From positions 620,001 through 684,000 of the forward strand of contig MCFL01000007.1 in NCBI GenBank assembly GCA_002102555.1: 64,000 nucleotides of DNA, given 5' to 3'. Position 1 is the first letter of the stretch, and each line of letters begins with the position of its first letter. The stretch is from Catenaria anguillulae PL171. Its lineage: Eukaryota; Blastocladiomycota; Blastocladiomycetes; Blastocladiales; Catenariaceae. Both the position numbers and the translations under genes were made by a program. Of the stretch, positions 44,679-60,418 are shown one piece after another. The notes beneath the pieces were generated by a model. It was not told the DNA's origin. It worked only from the letters and a program-made list of their open reading frames with translations, and made no database searches.

Positions 44679-46405
44679 ATGACCACCACCACCCCGACCC
44701 CGAAATCCGTCGTCATTATTGGCGCCGGCCTCGTTGGCGCATTGGCTGCCGTCTACTTTGCCGAGGCTGGCTGGAACGTGCGCCTGTACGAAATGCGCAA
44801 TGGTATGTCCCGCCCACCGTCACCATTGGCGTTGCCGTTTTCGGTCACGGCGTCCCCCACGGGCTTGTGCGCTCACCCTCTGATCCCAACTGCAAAGACC
44901 TCCGCAAGGAAAAGTACTCGCGCGAGCGCTCCATCAACCTGGCCCTCTCGCACCGCGGCATCCACGCCCTGTCTGGCGTCTCAGGCATCGACATGCCCGC
45001 GCTCATGCGGCTTGCCGTCCCCATGCACGCGCGCATGATCCACTCGCGCACGGGCGACCAAACGCCGTTGCCATACGGCCTGCACGGCGAGTCCATCTAC
45101 TCGATTGACCGCCGCATGCTCAACGAAAAACTGCTCGATATTGCCGACGCCATGCCCAACGTGACACTGTTTTTCAACCACGAAGTGCTCACCGCACAAT
45201 TCGAGGCAGGCACTGTCACGCTCATGGATCGTGGCATCAAGTCCCAAGTGGTCGTCAAGGCCGACTTGATTGTTGGCGCCGACGGCGCACACTCGGCTGT
45301 GCGCCGCGAACTGCTCCGTCCAGCGCGCATGGCGTTCCAGCAAGAATACATTGACCACGCCTACCTGGAACTCACGATTCCTGCCAAGAACCCGTCGGCC
45401 ACAGGCATGGACAGGTTCCACTTGGACCCAAACCACCTGCACATTTGGCCGCGCGGATCCTACATGATGATTGCCCTGGCCAACCCGGACGGGTCGTTCA
45501 CATGCACCGTGTTTGCGCCCTGGAACCTTCTGGACCAGGTCAAGACGCCACAGGACCTGCACGCCCTGTTCAAGCGTGAGTTTGCCGACGCCATGCCACT
45601 GCTGCCCAACCTCGAGCACGAGTTTTTCAACAACCCGCGCGGCCCGCTCGTGTCCATCAAGTGCAAGCCGTACCATTTGGCCGACAAGGTGGTCATTGTG
45701 GGCGACGCGGCCCATGCCATGGTGCCCTTCTTTGGCCAGGGCATGAATTGCGGGTTCGAGGACGTGCGCGTGCTCTTTGAGCACTTGCGTGCGAGTTCGG
45801 TCACAAGCACAAAGATGCCATCGGCCGCCCCCTCCATCGACACACACCTTGCGCACGCCCTCGAGACCTACTCTGCGACCCGCCACAAGGACGTGACCGC
45901 CATGTGTGACCTGGCCATGGCCAACTACGAGGAAATGCGTGCGTCCGTGGCCGACCCCGTGTTTCTCGCGCAGCGCAAGGTCGAGCGTGCGCTGTCGTGG
46001 ATGTTTCCCAACAAGTTTATTCCGCTCTACACCATGGTCAGTTTCACCAGCACGCCCTACTCGGAATGCTTGGAAAAGGGCCGTGCCTTGCGCAGGTTGG
46101 CCCTGCGCATCTTGGCGGGCGGCGCCGTCGGCACCTTGGCAGCGGTTGCTGGGCTCGTTGCTGCCGTGGTGTTGGCAAAGAAGCGGCCCGCCAGGGCAGT
46201 CACGGCCGCAGCTGCGGCCGTTGGCGCGGCAAGTGTTTCGGTGACGGCAGGCGCGGATGGCGTGTCGGTGGTTGTGGGAGATGGCGTCGTGGAAAAGGTT
46301 GGCGAGGTGGCAAAATCGGCTTGGGGGCTCGTTGTGGAAACGCCCAGGCAATTGACCGTCAATATCCTTGAGGGAGCCCTGCGCGTTGTGCGTGGCAGCG
46401 AGTAA
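44679..46405 (+). CDS. BNA4: Kynurenine 3-monooxygenase
   Basis: This FAD enzyme hydroxylates L-kynurenine on the way from tryptophan to NAD, on the mitochondrial outer membrane. Exons 44,679-44,802 and 44,898-46,405 join in phase. The dinucleotide-binding motif is VVIIGAGLVGALAAVYFAEAG. Then come YSRERSINLALSHRG, SIDRRMLNEKLLD, IVGADGAHSAVRRELL, the substrate-region block QEYIDHAYLELTIP and the second FAD motif VVIVGDAAHAMVPFFGQGMN. The C-terminal hydrophobic helix (LAAVAGLVAAVVLAKKR) fits the membrane anchor of the family. Complete and undisturbed. Confidence 0.93.
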
Positions 46406-46961
46406 ACGGGAATCTGTGTCAGCTTCCCAACTCTTTGTTGATTTGTACTACTACCAGTTTTCCTGTCTTATGTGCATACAAGAAGTCAAGTGTATACAAA
46501 TGCCCTGAATGTGCATATTGGATATCGTTGGAAAAGAGAGCGACAGTAGTTGTTTCGACAAATAGGACAGAGTGCAGAGAACAACTTGGACGACCTGCCA
46601 CAGCCAATTACAGGAACCGAAGCAAACAAACAGGCGGAGGGGAGGGGGGGGGTCAGGATTGGGATAGGTACAGAATAAATAGGAAGATGTGGGCACACTC
46701 TCTCAATACGATCCAGAAAAATGGAAGGGGGAAGAGGGTACATGTGGAAATGAGCGAGTCGCGCGCCAGCTCATGAGCGAAGGAAGAAAAGAAAAATAGG
46801 ACGGGGGCAAATTGGTATCACCATCAGTACACACAGAAAAAGGACACGGGGAGAGAGAAGACAAGTCGCCAACAACGAGCGACGGAGAGAAGAAATAAAT
46901 AAATGGCCAAACAAGCAGAAGAGACACTACCAGAAAGACCGTGACTGATCGAAACAATAAT
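46406..46961. other. Convergent intergenic region
   Basis: 3' ends of kynurenine monooxygenase (plus) and the Wee1-type kinase (minus) meet here. Purine-rich on the plus strand with AATAAATAAAT near 46,896. No gene supported. Confidence 0.5.
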
Positions 46962-49900
46962 TCACCTCCTAGGGCTGTGAAATGCCGACAAGGACGCCCT
47001 GCGCCTCTGGTCCGCGGCTGCTGCCGCCTGGCGCGCATATTCGCACGTGCCCGGGTCCGATCCAGGTGCATCCTCCATGACAGAATCCTCGTCGTCATCG
47101 CGCACCAGTCCATCGTCGGGTGCCGTCAATGGTGGCGAGGGGCCTTGCGACACCTGATCGGTCCTTGGATCCAACTCGTGCTGATGATGCGTGTCGCCAC
47201 CACGAAATCCAGCAAAGTGGACTGGCCGAAACGTGGCCGGATGTGAGAATGTCCGCGACCGTACACCGCGGAGAGGCGATTGCATGTGGGCAGGTGTATC
47301 TTCGTCATCGTCGTACTCGTCATCGTCCCCGCCATAGCTGGTGACGCCACCTTGGCTACTCAGATCAGCGTCTTGGTCGACAAATGTCCGGTGGCCGCCG
47401 CCGTCGTCTTCAGACAGGTTTGCGTCGGTCATCGGCGTATCCTGTGGCTCGGGGCCGGGGATGTATGAGGGCTGCGATGCCGATGGGGTAGGTGTAAAGT
47501 GAATCAAAGTTGGCAATCCAAGCGAAGTAGCCGGCGCGGGCGCGGGGGTCGACCTTGTTCGAAGAAATGAGATGCGGCTTGGAGGCTGCATGGACGACGG
47601 TCGTGGCTTGGCTGAGACGCGCGCAGCAAGTGGCGAGTCGTAGTCGGTGAGCGGGGAGGACGACGTAGACGATGGTGTGAGCGAAGAGGTCGAAATGGCT
47701 TGAAGAGCGCCGTTGGTGTTGAACTCTGTTGGACTCGATTCGGTAAAGCCTTCAGAAAAGGATTGCGATCCGGACAAGGGCTGTTGGGCAAGGTGAGGCC
47801 ACATGTACCCATCGCCAGCAGCCACTGGCGTCGACTCGGGGAGCGGCTGACTCGAGCTCGCAAATGGTACTGGGGTCGAACCGGGCAGAGGTTGGCTCGA
47901 GCTTGCATGCTGCTCGTACGTTGAACGGCCCACGGCGTTCCGTGGCTGGTTAACGCCAAACGATGCAGTCGCCAACTCATTAGGATCGTAGCTGAGCAAA
48001 TGAGGCTTCAGGTGTGCCGCGGGCCGCGGGCCAGGAGTGGATCCAGACGACGAAAAAGATGACGTGCGCGAATAGGTACGCTTTGTTCCACGATGCGTCG
48101 TTGGTGCACCTGGGCCGCGCGAAGGCGTCTGAGGTGGCGGTGCGCTCGGTGCAGCAAACGGATTGCCTGGTGAGTTGCCAAATACTGTCGAAGAGATGGG
48201 CGTTGGCGAGGCGAACGACGGCGGCGTCACTGTCGCTGCGGACGGCTTGCGTGGCGTGTGCAACAAGGACGCAGGTGTCATGGTTGGCGTGGTCACTTGT
48301 GCACCGGCACCCAACAATCCCGTGGCACCGTTCCATGATGGCGGATTGCGATCCGGGTGCGGGTTGGCCGGTGTGGGTGTCAAGCTCATGTCTGAACCAG
48401 CGGAATCCGTCTCGACGTCCTCGTCCGCCACAGTCCCAGCCATATCCTCCTTACTCCACACCTCGGCCCACCGCCTCTGCTTTGCCACCTTGATTTGGTC
48501 CACGTCCATAATCTGCTTGATAGTGGGTCGAAACCCAGGCATGGACTGCAAGCATGCGCTCATGACGGCCCGCAACTCTCTGCTCGTCTCTGTTGGAATC
48601 ATGGGAAGAAGGCCGTAAAAACGCCCGTCCGCAACTGCTCAAACCCTTCGCCGTCGCTCGGCATCTTTGCGTCCGTGACCATCTCGAGCGCCATGAGACC
48701 GTACGCAAACACATCCGTCTTTGTGGAAAACACGCCGTCAACCGATTCGGCAGGCGCATACATGACATCGCCATGGCGGTCGTCGGACGACCTGCGCGTC
48801 GCAAACTTGAGCGCCTCGACACTGGCCAGCCCATGCACCTGGGGATCCCACACACCGCCGGCCTCGGTCACCAACTCGCGCATCTCGTCGTCGGTTGGCC
48901 GGGGATTGCCCGCGTCATACCCAACAAATGTCGCCAGCCCGAAATCGCCCAACTTGCACCCGCCCAGCTGCGTCAAGTACACATTATCGGGCTTGACATC
49001 CAAATGCGCCACGCCCCTCGCATGCATCCACTGCAACGCCTGGCCCACATCTGCCAAGTACCCCCACACCTCGTCCTCGGTGGACGGCCGCCCTACATGC
49101 ACCGCGCGTGCCTCTAGGTACTCTGCGAGCGTACCGCGTGGGCACAGCTCCATGCACATGTGCAGCTTGCCCGCCTGCTCCCACGCGCTCGCTAGGTACA
49201 CGAGCCGCGGATGCGGCGCAAGCACGTGCCAGATCCACACCTCTTCGAGACAGCACCGCCGGTCCACGGCGCCCCGGTAGTGGTTGTTGAGGGATTTCAG
49301 AGCAAATGCACGTCCGTCCTTGAGTCGTGTCACGTGGTACACGGTCGAAAAGGAGCCGCGGCCGAGCCGGGCGTCGATGCGAAAGTGCTGACTGGTGTAA
49401 TCGGGGACAGTGCCCGTGGTCGTCGTGGTTGATGCGAGTACGTCGGGTGGTGGGTCGTCGTAGGGGAGTGCGTTTTCAAAGGATTCTGTTGCGGACAAAG
49501 CGGAAGAAGCATTGGAATTGGCGTTTGAGCGTGCGGCGGCGCGGAGAAAGTATTGGCGTGTGAGAATGTTTGGCAAAATGGGCAGCGTTGCTGGCGACGC
49601 AAACAATGAGCTGGAACTTGCGCGGCGTCCAGCTGCCGACAAGGTCGAGGATGTGCGAACTGCGGTGGATGGCGGTGCGCGCGGGACCTGGAACAGCGCG
49701 GGTGTGCCGCCAGCCCCAGATTGAAAGCCCGATCCACCAAACGCCGTGCTGCTGCCACCATTGGATAGTCTGGATTCAGACAGTGGGATCCGCGCAATGG
49801 ACCCGCCGCCATGTGTGCTGGCGCGCGATCGTGGGGCTACGGGTGTGGGCGCAGCCGACAAGGGTTTGAACGCAGGAAAGATCCGAGCGGGCGTGGGAGG

Positions 49901-50529
49901 TGGTTTCGAGCGAGACACCAGGCGGTCGCTTTTGGAAATGATGCCAGACGTGCTCCAGTTTGGGCGTGTGACGGTCGTAACTGGTGCGGGCGTGGTGAAT
50001 TGATCTTGATCGGTCGATAAGGAGGCGGAGGCGCCATACGCGGCAGGGGCAACAGGTCTGGTGCTGGCGGTTGATGATGCGGGAATGGAAGAGGAGGACG
50101 AGGCAGAGTGCGAGGCGGGCATGGTGGCAGGTCGTTTGGCAGCCTTTTTCGGGGGCATGAAGGGAGTTTCCAAAGCGGCGGAGGATCTGGGTAGTGCAGG
50201 AGTTTGTGCAGGAGTGTTTGAGCGGGAAGCCGGGACGCTGGGCCGGGCAAAGAGGGGCTGCGGCGGAGGAGGTGCGGCAAAGCGGGACGAGGACTGGGAG
50301 GGCGGTGTCGAGAATCCTTGAGAGAGCTGGGAGGCGCTACAGCTACTCGAGCGTATGGGCGTCGGTGGCGGCAACTTTGCGGCATTCCCATTGCCCGGGT
50401 TGCCCGTAATCCCTGGATTTGCCGAATTCTACAAGTAGACAGGCGATAGGCGCTGAGGTGTGAGTCACCCACATGGGTGGATGAAGTGGGAGTGACCGTA
50501 AACCGTACTGATGTTGGTGGATTGGACAT
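46962..50529 (-). CDS. WEE1: Wee1-family mitotic inhibitor kinase
   Basis: Wee1 kinases phosphorylate CDK1 on its inhibitory tyrosine. A short first exon starting at 50,529 (MSNPPTSVRFTVTPTSSTH) joins at a GTGGGT donor to the main exon. About 320 residues of Ser/Pro-rich regulatory region precede the kinase domain: LGRGSFSTVYHV, ALKSL, AWEQAGKLHMCMELCPRGTL, HLDVKPDNVYLT, GDFGLA, and HGDVMYAPAES where most Wee1 proteins have EGD..Y.APE. After the kinase core, one base is missing near 48,604 (a C run on the coding strand); then PTETSRELRAVMSACLQ, RPTIKQIM and a 500-residue Ser/Pro-rich tail. The long C-terminal tail is unusual for Wee1. Myt1 is the alternative. Confidence 0.82.
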
Positions 50530-51032
50530 GGCGAAACGGAATGAATGAGTGAGTGAGTCACCTTTGGTGAGCGAAAGGACTGTGAGTGATGGTGACGAGT
50601 GACTGGGTGTGGCGCTGAATGCAGCCGGCGGAATGCAAGTGGGAGACAACTTGATCGAGGCACTGTGGACGGCGTGAGTGCCCGCCTTGAACCTTGGGCA
50701 AGATGGCGGCGAATCGGTGCAAATGACGTTGCTCAGAGTCGTTTGTTTCACTTGGCTTCTTCTTCCGGGTGTCCTCCATGGTGCATTTTGCGGTAACGTT
50801 GAGAACATTTTTCATTCTGCTTCCGCACACCCTCTGGTCAAGCCTCTCGACGGATCGGTGGCCTTCGCCAGACTGCGATCGTTCGCGAAGTCAGAGCGCG
50901 ATTTGCAAGTGCAAACATGTACAAACTCGACCCGGTCTCCTTTGAGTGGGAAAATGATTCAACGTTCAATCAGAAAAACTTCGAAACATGGCTTCTCCGC
51001 CTAATCTCAAGCAGCATCCGGCGATAACCAAA

Positions 51033-54000
51033 ATGCGCGACCCATGCCTCCTGCCACTTCTCCTAACCCTCCTTCTCCTGTCCACACCTTGCCTGGGCAC
51101 AACCTCAACGGACAATGCACCCGCACACCCGCGCCAATGGGTCGTCCAGCTTCCAAACACTCCTGCTGACCAAGTCTCGGCCATTGCCACGCGCGATGGA
51201 TTCGTCAACCGCGGCGCTATCCCTGCCCTCCCCGGATACTGGATCTTTGAAGCTGCAGAAGACTTCCCACCGACCGATCCCGTGGCCATTCCGGGCATTC
51301 GCAGGCTACGGTCGCTCGGCATCAGGGATCGCAGGTCGGTTGCACAGATTCACAAGGAGTTGGACAGAAGTGACCGATATGGCGAGTACATGATGCAGGA
51401 ACGCCGGCCCAGGTATCGGCGTGGCGCCGAGCAGACGCTGCCACATCGTGGTAAACAATTCATTCCCGAGGCCGATTCGGAAGCAGCCGCAGCTGTCGTT
51501 GCCAGTCAGGGCAGTCCATCATCAGTTCGAGCACCCGTAGATGAAGAAGTGTACTCGGCATTTCGGCGGTACAATGACCCATTGTGGTCCGATTCCTGGC
51601 AAGTGGTTCGTTTTGCGACACAACTTTGTGCCCGTCCCTCCACACGATTTCATCATCCCACACTCAATCTCATACACTCGATGCGATTATTTATGCGACA
51701 GAATAGCCTCCCCGGTGGATCCAATGCCTCGCTCAACATTTTTCCCGCCTGGCGTGCAGGATTCACGGGCAAAGGGGTCAACATTGGTCTCATTGACGAT
51801 GGCATCCACCCGATCACCCCGATCTCGCAGACAGATTGAACGGCAACTGGTCATTCAACCCACTGTACAAGACACCTGATGCGAGTCCCAAGAGTGAAGA
51901 AGACAATCATGGCACACGATGTGCGGGCGAAATCGTGGGCATTCCCAATAATGGAAAATGCAGTGTGGGCATTGCGCACGACGCGCGAGTCACTGGTTCG
52001 TCATTTTGCTTCCTCAATCCTTCTGTTTCACGATACCCCTTCCCTTACTCCGTCTCGCGCCATACTATCAACAACAACAACAACAACAACAGCCATCAAG
52101 GTCATTGGCGACAAGCACCCAACCGACGCCGAAGAGTCCTTATCGTTTACCCACCTCCTCCCACACCACTCCATCTACTCGTCCTCGTGGGGCCCGCGCG
52201 ACGACGGTGCTTCCCTCGAAGGTCCCGCGCCACTTGCCCTGGCCGCCCTGGAATTCGGTACCACCCACGGACGCAACGGCCGCGGCTCCATCTACGTGTT
52301 TGCCGCGGGCAACGGCGGCCACAATGACGACAACTGCAACGCCGACGGATACGCCAACTCGCCCTACACGATTGCCGTCGGGTCGTTGCAGGCCGACGGA
52401 ACCTTGCCCTATTATGGCGAAAAGTGCTCTGCACACCTCATCATGGGCTTGGGCGGCGCAGGCAGAGACGGCGCGTTGGTGGCAACAACCGATATTCATT
52501 CCGGGTGCACGCTCGGGCACACGGGTACAAGTGCCGCGGCGCCGCAGGTCGCGGGCATGATTGCACTCGTGTTGCAAGCACGGCCGGATTTGGGGTGGCG
52601 CGACGTGCAGCATTTGCTTGTACGGTCGACAGTCTTGAATGATCGGAATGCGAGCGATTGGGAGCCGAATCGGGCTGGTTTTATGGTGCATCCGACGTAT
52701 GCGTTTGGGCTCGTGGATGGAGGCAAGCTCATTGCGAACGCGCGCAAGTGGGTCAAAGTGCCGATTCCCCAGCTTGTTGTGCGGACACAGGTAGACAATG
52801 GCGGTTGGCACGTGCCGGTGGCCAGCGACAGCAACATTCCCGGAGGCAACGCAACGTCGGTGCTCAGTGTGTCAAAGTATGTTTCGCGCGCAGACATTGG
52901 TCAGCTGAGGCGCCTCGAGCATGTGCTCGTGACGGTCGACCTGCGTCATCCGCGCCGGGGAAAAGTGCAAATGTGGTTGATTGGCCCAGAGGGCAGGTCG
53001 CGGTCGTTGCTCATGTCGACACGCAGGAACGACATGTCGTCGGCGGGGTTCCGCAAGTGGACAATGACAACGGTGAGCATTGGGACGAGAGTCCTGTGGG
53101 CGAATGGACACTTGAAATTGAAGACACGCGCACACAGGAGGAAATGGCTGGTGGGCAGGCACATGGTGTATTGGATTCGTGGCAGCTCGAGTTTCGCGGG
53201 AGGTGTGATACGGAAGACGCTGTCAAGCAGCCAGATGGAACGCTCGTTTGTGGTGGATCGTCAGTTCCAACGCCGCCTGCAGCGTCTACGGGAGCTGCCC
53301 TTCCGACGGCTGTCGTTGCACTTGCCGGGATCGTGATTTCAGTCGCACTGGTTGCATTTGCCGTGAGGGTATATAGACGCGGATGGGTTCGGGCAAGAAC
53401 TGGATCCTGGGTCACGGTGGCTGTTTACGAGCACAACTAGCGTGGTGCGGACAGCCGAGGAGGGCAAAAGTGGTGCCAATCGGTCGACGTTGTCCATTGA
53501 AACATCGGTTCGGTTGCCGCGGCCAGGATCGATTCGCGCCGCATTGGTCGGTGCTGCAAGTCGCGGGTCGTCGCCTGCATCGGCCGCGGCGCTTGCATCA
53601 GCTGCGTCCAAAAAGGACATGATTCCGTTGCTGTCAGGTCCGTCCAACGATGACGAGCAGAGCCCCGGTGACGAAGATGGAGCGAGTCCCAGCAGTCAGT
53701 TTGAGTCGCCGACCAGTGAGACGTCAGATGCATCACCCAGCTCGGCCTCGTCGTCTCCAGGATCGGGCAAGTCTCTTCGCACAACTGAACAACTTGCCAA
53801 CCTGCGGACGTCGGGCAGTCGCCGGTACAACAACGACCCGTCAGCTACACCTTACGACATGACACACATCCCAAACAACATGTTCCGTGACCCAGCAAGT
53901 GTTGGCGTTGGTTCCCCTCTCAGTGGTATTCCGCGAGCCCAGCCGACTCGCATTTGCAATTACCAATGCCGGCCCCTCCGCCGCGAAACGCTATTCCGCC

Positions 54001-54181
54001 GAGCCCACGGTCTCTGTCGCCCATGGGCATGCATCGGGATGAGTTGCGCAAGACGCGGTCGGCGTCCAATGTGTTGCCGCGCCTGCCGTCGTTGCCAAGG
54101 TTCCAGATTGGAGCTAATGGGACAGGGAGTGCGAGTCCGGATGGGTCACCAGGAAGGGACAAGGGGAGGCACAACGACTGA
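51033..54181 (+). CDS. KEX2: Kexin-type proprotein convertase, frame broken at several points
   Basis: Kexin cleaves after dibasic sites in the late Golgi. The signal peptide follows the Met at 51,033 (LLPLLLTLLLLSTPCLG). A propeptide ends in RRPRYRRG. The catalytic domain carries LIDDGI (Asp), DNHGTRCAGEI (His), FAAGNGG (oxyanion Asn region), DNCNADGY and TGTSAAAPQ (Ser). Then the P domain (SPVGEWTLEIEDT), a membrane helix (VVALAGIVISVALVAFAV) and a Ser-rich tail to 54,181. Introns at 51,603-51,701 and 51,996-52,092 join in phase. Single-base shifts occur near 51,808, 53,078, 53,400 and 53,948, the first in a C run. All active-site motifs remain, so base errors are more likely than decay. 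The tail part after 53,440 could be a separate gene. Confidence 0.8.
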
Positions 54182-54659
54182 AAGGTGGACTGTGGGCTGA
54201 GCTTGATGTGATAGGCAGAGGCTTGCAAACGAACGCCTAATACAATCCGTCTCTTTCGTACAATGGCATAAGCATCTGAGTCTCGCTGGCTGCTGTATGG
54301 ATCTCTCTTGCCCTAGACCCCGTCTTCTGCTTGCTCTTTGACTCGACGCATCAGAATCGTGAGAGCCAACGTGAGGCGATCGATCGTGTCACGTGCCGGT
54401 TCCCGTCGTGTCTCAACTTGCTGGGGGGCAACGTTCCCACCACACTCCTCAGCGCGATCGGCTCTGCCATGGCGACAACCTGTGGCGGACAGCTTCATAT
54501 AAGGCCGCGAGCCCCTCGCCCACCCACCCGTTGATCCTCTCGACAAGCAGGAGATTGAAATGACCTCGGCCCTGCTGAATAACTGCCTGAATCACCGCAT
54601 CGCCCACTCGCCAGAACCCGCCAGGTCAACCGAACAGAACACCACTGGTTGACATCATC
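54182..54659. other. Intergenic region
   Basis: Upstream region of the secreted protein at 54,660; a TATA-like ATATAAG sits near 54,497. No gene supported. Confidence 0.5.
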
Positions 54660-56759
54660 ATGAAGCTTCTTGCCCTGATTGCTCTCCTGGGCTCGCTGGC
54701 TCTGCTCGCCAATGCTTACCTCGTGTTCCACCCAACGAGTCTCTCGCTCACGTCCGACCTCTCTGGCGGCGTCGTCCAAGTACGTCTCGCAGCCCGGCCG
54801 CCGCGTACTGTTGCTGTCTACTTTGACGCGCCAAAGACTCGGTCCGTTGTTTTCGCTCGTTGGCGATGGATGCCCTGGATGGCTGACCCGCCGTTGTCGT
54901 TGGCGTCGTCGATAGGTTTGATCGTTGCTCTTTGACGTTCACGCCCGATAACTGGCAAACCCCCAAAACTTGCGCATCGTGTCTGAGCCCTTTGCGACGT
55001 TGGCCATCGCTGAGAGGCATGTGCCGGTCACGTTCCAAGCTTACAGCGAAGATTGCAACTGGACCAACAATGGTAAGACAGTGACTCTCCGAACTCGTCG
55101 CGATCCTGGCTGCGCTGGACGCTGCGCTGTAACGGGCGACCCGCACTTCGATATGGCACGGGAATAGACTTTTCCTGTACTTTGCCTGGTGTCTGAGTTG
55201 GCCTAACATCTTTTCTGCTCATTTTTTTTTTGAGACAGATTGATTTGCCTGGCACGTACCATTACCAGGTATGCAATGTGCTCTCACTTTCACGACTCCG
55301 GAACTCTACTGAGAAAATGACCCATGCTTGGATAGGGCGAGGGCGATTTCTACCTATTGCGCTCAGATATTCTTACGATTCAATCCCGTCAACGACGGTG
55401 CTTTGGCCGCCCGACATGCATTGTCGGCTTGGGCATTCGTTATGGCTCATCCGTGTTCATTATTGACGGGACTCGGCCCAATATCAACGACATGGTCCAA
55501 GCCGTCACCCACACCCAGGGCGTGACCATCTCTCGCTCCCGCTGCGGCAGTGTGTCGACCATCAACGTTGCTTCAACTCTGGATCGACCATCAAGGTGGA
55601 CATTGTCCAGGGCGCCAGTTTGTACAGCAATGTGTACATCAGTATGGGCACTTACTTGCGCGGGCGGACCTCGGGCCTGTGTGGCACCTTTGACGGCAAC
55701 GGCGCCAACGACTTTACGGGCGGCAACGGCCACGTGTACAATGCACACCAGCTGATTCGCGAATCCAACGCAGACCCGGCCAACCAAGCCGCCACGTTCC
55801 GCCACACGGGACTCAACGCATTTGGCGAGTCGTGGCGCGTCCCTGCGGCCGACAACATCTTTGCCGGCGTGCGCACGGCCAACCGGCTGCCGCTCGACGT
55901 GGCTGTCAATCAGTGCTTGCGTCCCGCGGCGTCGAGCGTCAAATGCACATGGGCCGACCCGGAACCGTGCTTGGACGCGTGGCAGTCGTCGTGGGCGTTT
56001 GTCCAGCAGGGGACACGCTTGCGCCGGGCCGTGATCCCAGGTGCCGCCACAAACTCGACTTGCGGATCGTCGTCGGCCGTGGTTCCCGATCCAATTGTCG
56101 TGGCGGCAGTTCCGCCCGGTTTCCAGGCCCAAGTCCAGATCCCAAAGTTTGACGGCAAGGCCCCCGAAGCGCCCAAGGGTGAAGCCAAGCCTGTTGCTCC
56201 GCCTTCGCAAGAAGAAATTGACGTGTTTGCCCGCGAGTGCTCGACAAAGATTGGTGACATTCGTGGCTGCATGCAAGACCGCAACAAGTTTGTCGACAAC
56301 TGCCAAGTCGACATCAACCAGCTCATGCACCCACAGGCCGCGTGGGAGCTGCACCGCTTGGCCTACACGGAGGCGTGCAAAGAAGAGCTGCTGTCGCTTG
56401 CGCAAGAGCCTGACGAGACGGTGGCTGCGGCCGCGCGCGAACTGGCGCGTGAGCAGTCCTTGGGCAATGCACCGTGCGACGCAAACTGCAAGCAGTGCAC
56501 GGATCGCGGATGCACAGAGTGCAAGCAGCCCACCTTGTACGAGATCAAGAATGGCCGGTGCGAGCTCAAGTCAGGTGATACACCCGTGGCAAATTCGGGC
56601 GCGTTCGAGCCGTTGCCGGCTGCTCGGATCTTGTCAAGGAACGAGGTGGCGCCTCAAGCGAGTGAGGACCAGATTCGCCAAGTTGGGGACAACCCGGCCG
56701 TGAACCCATTGGCCATTGTGCAGCAGGCGCTCGGATCGGGCCCCATCAAGCTTACTTGA
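54660..56759 (+). CDS. Secreted von Willebrand factor type D domain protein
   Basis: A signal peptide (MKLLALIALLGSLALLANA) opens the protein. A beta-rich segment follows (VYFDAPKT..., SLTFTPDNW) that resembles cell-surface beta repeats. A type D domain begins at CAVTGDPHF, continues over small exons (IDLPGTYHYQ, GDFYLLRSDI) and ends with SGLCGTFDGNGANDF, the typical closing motif. The rest (from GDGN to the stop at 56,759) is Cys-containing, with CTDRGCTECKQPTLYE near the C-terminus. Exons 54,660-54,841 and 54,916 onward join in phase. Shifts near 54,967 (CCCCC), 55,163 (GGG) and 55,550 each need one added base. Probably an extracellular adhesion or coat protein; substrate unknown. Confidence 0.7.
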
Positions 56760-57620
56760 GCCCAGTGACCAAGGAGACCAGATTGACGGGCGCATGAGTG
56801 TGTGCAGCCGCCAAACGTGGCGCTTTGTCGTTGCCCGAATTGAAATATCTGTTTACGATAATGTTGTGACAATTTTCTTCTCATGCAGCCTCTTCCCAAA
56901 CAAATGATGTTTCATTTCCTCCATCTTTCCGTGACATTTTGTTATCGGTGCAAATGAATGACGTGTGATTCATGCTCGATTATGATTGGTTGGGTTTGGC
57001 TCAGTCGACGAGTTTACATCGCAGACTTGAAAGTGACAAACACTTGCAATTCTGAACGGTGCGTTCAATGTTGAACGGATGCCCGACTTGTAGGGCCGGA
57101 TTTGTTCGCATCTTCTGTTTCCATGAAGGACATGCGATAGCGATCCAGCTGCCAGTGTGGCGTTCGTGGGAAAGACGCACGCTCTTGTAAAGCGTCACCT
57201 CCTTCCTCGCTAACCACCGCGTCAATGGCTACACAGACTTCGATTGCACCATCAAGCAGGAAGAGCAACAACACACTTTCTACTCAGTGCATTCTTCCTT
57301 GCGCATGCAGCGAACCTATCATTCCATAGACTCTACAAGAAGTTAGACAAATTGCATGAAAGACGCCTGACGTTTCGCACACACCGCGTCGGATCCACTT
57401 GTTCGCGCACCCCATTGCTTGTCGCTCCAATCCTGCCGTCGTTCGAAATACACCATCGACGTTGTGCGGACACTTGACCATTCGGCAGTAAACAACTTCA
57501 TCTGGCCTTGATTGATCCGCCAGATCCAGCGCCCAATCGTCGAAATTTCCGAGAGCTGTCGACGACAACGGCGACGTTTTCGTCCGGATACTGAAACTCA
57601 CCTCGCTATCTGTCATCGCC
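56760..57620. other. Intergenic region
   Basis: 3' flank of the vWD gene and upstream region of the Kin1-type kinase. Only short frames; an open minus-strand frame at 57,284-57,706 overlaps the kinase start and has no domain. Confidence 0.5.

Positions 57621-60418
<2,798 letters not shown>

Noticed and set aside
44981-46351. 456-residue minus-strand frame
   Set aside because: Antisense of kynurenine 3-monooxygenase.
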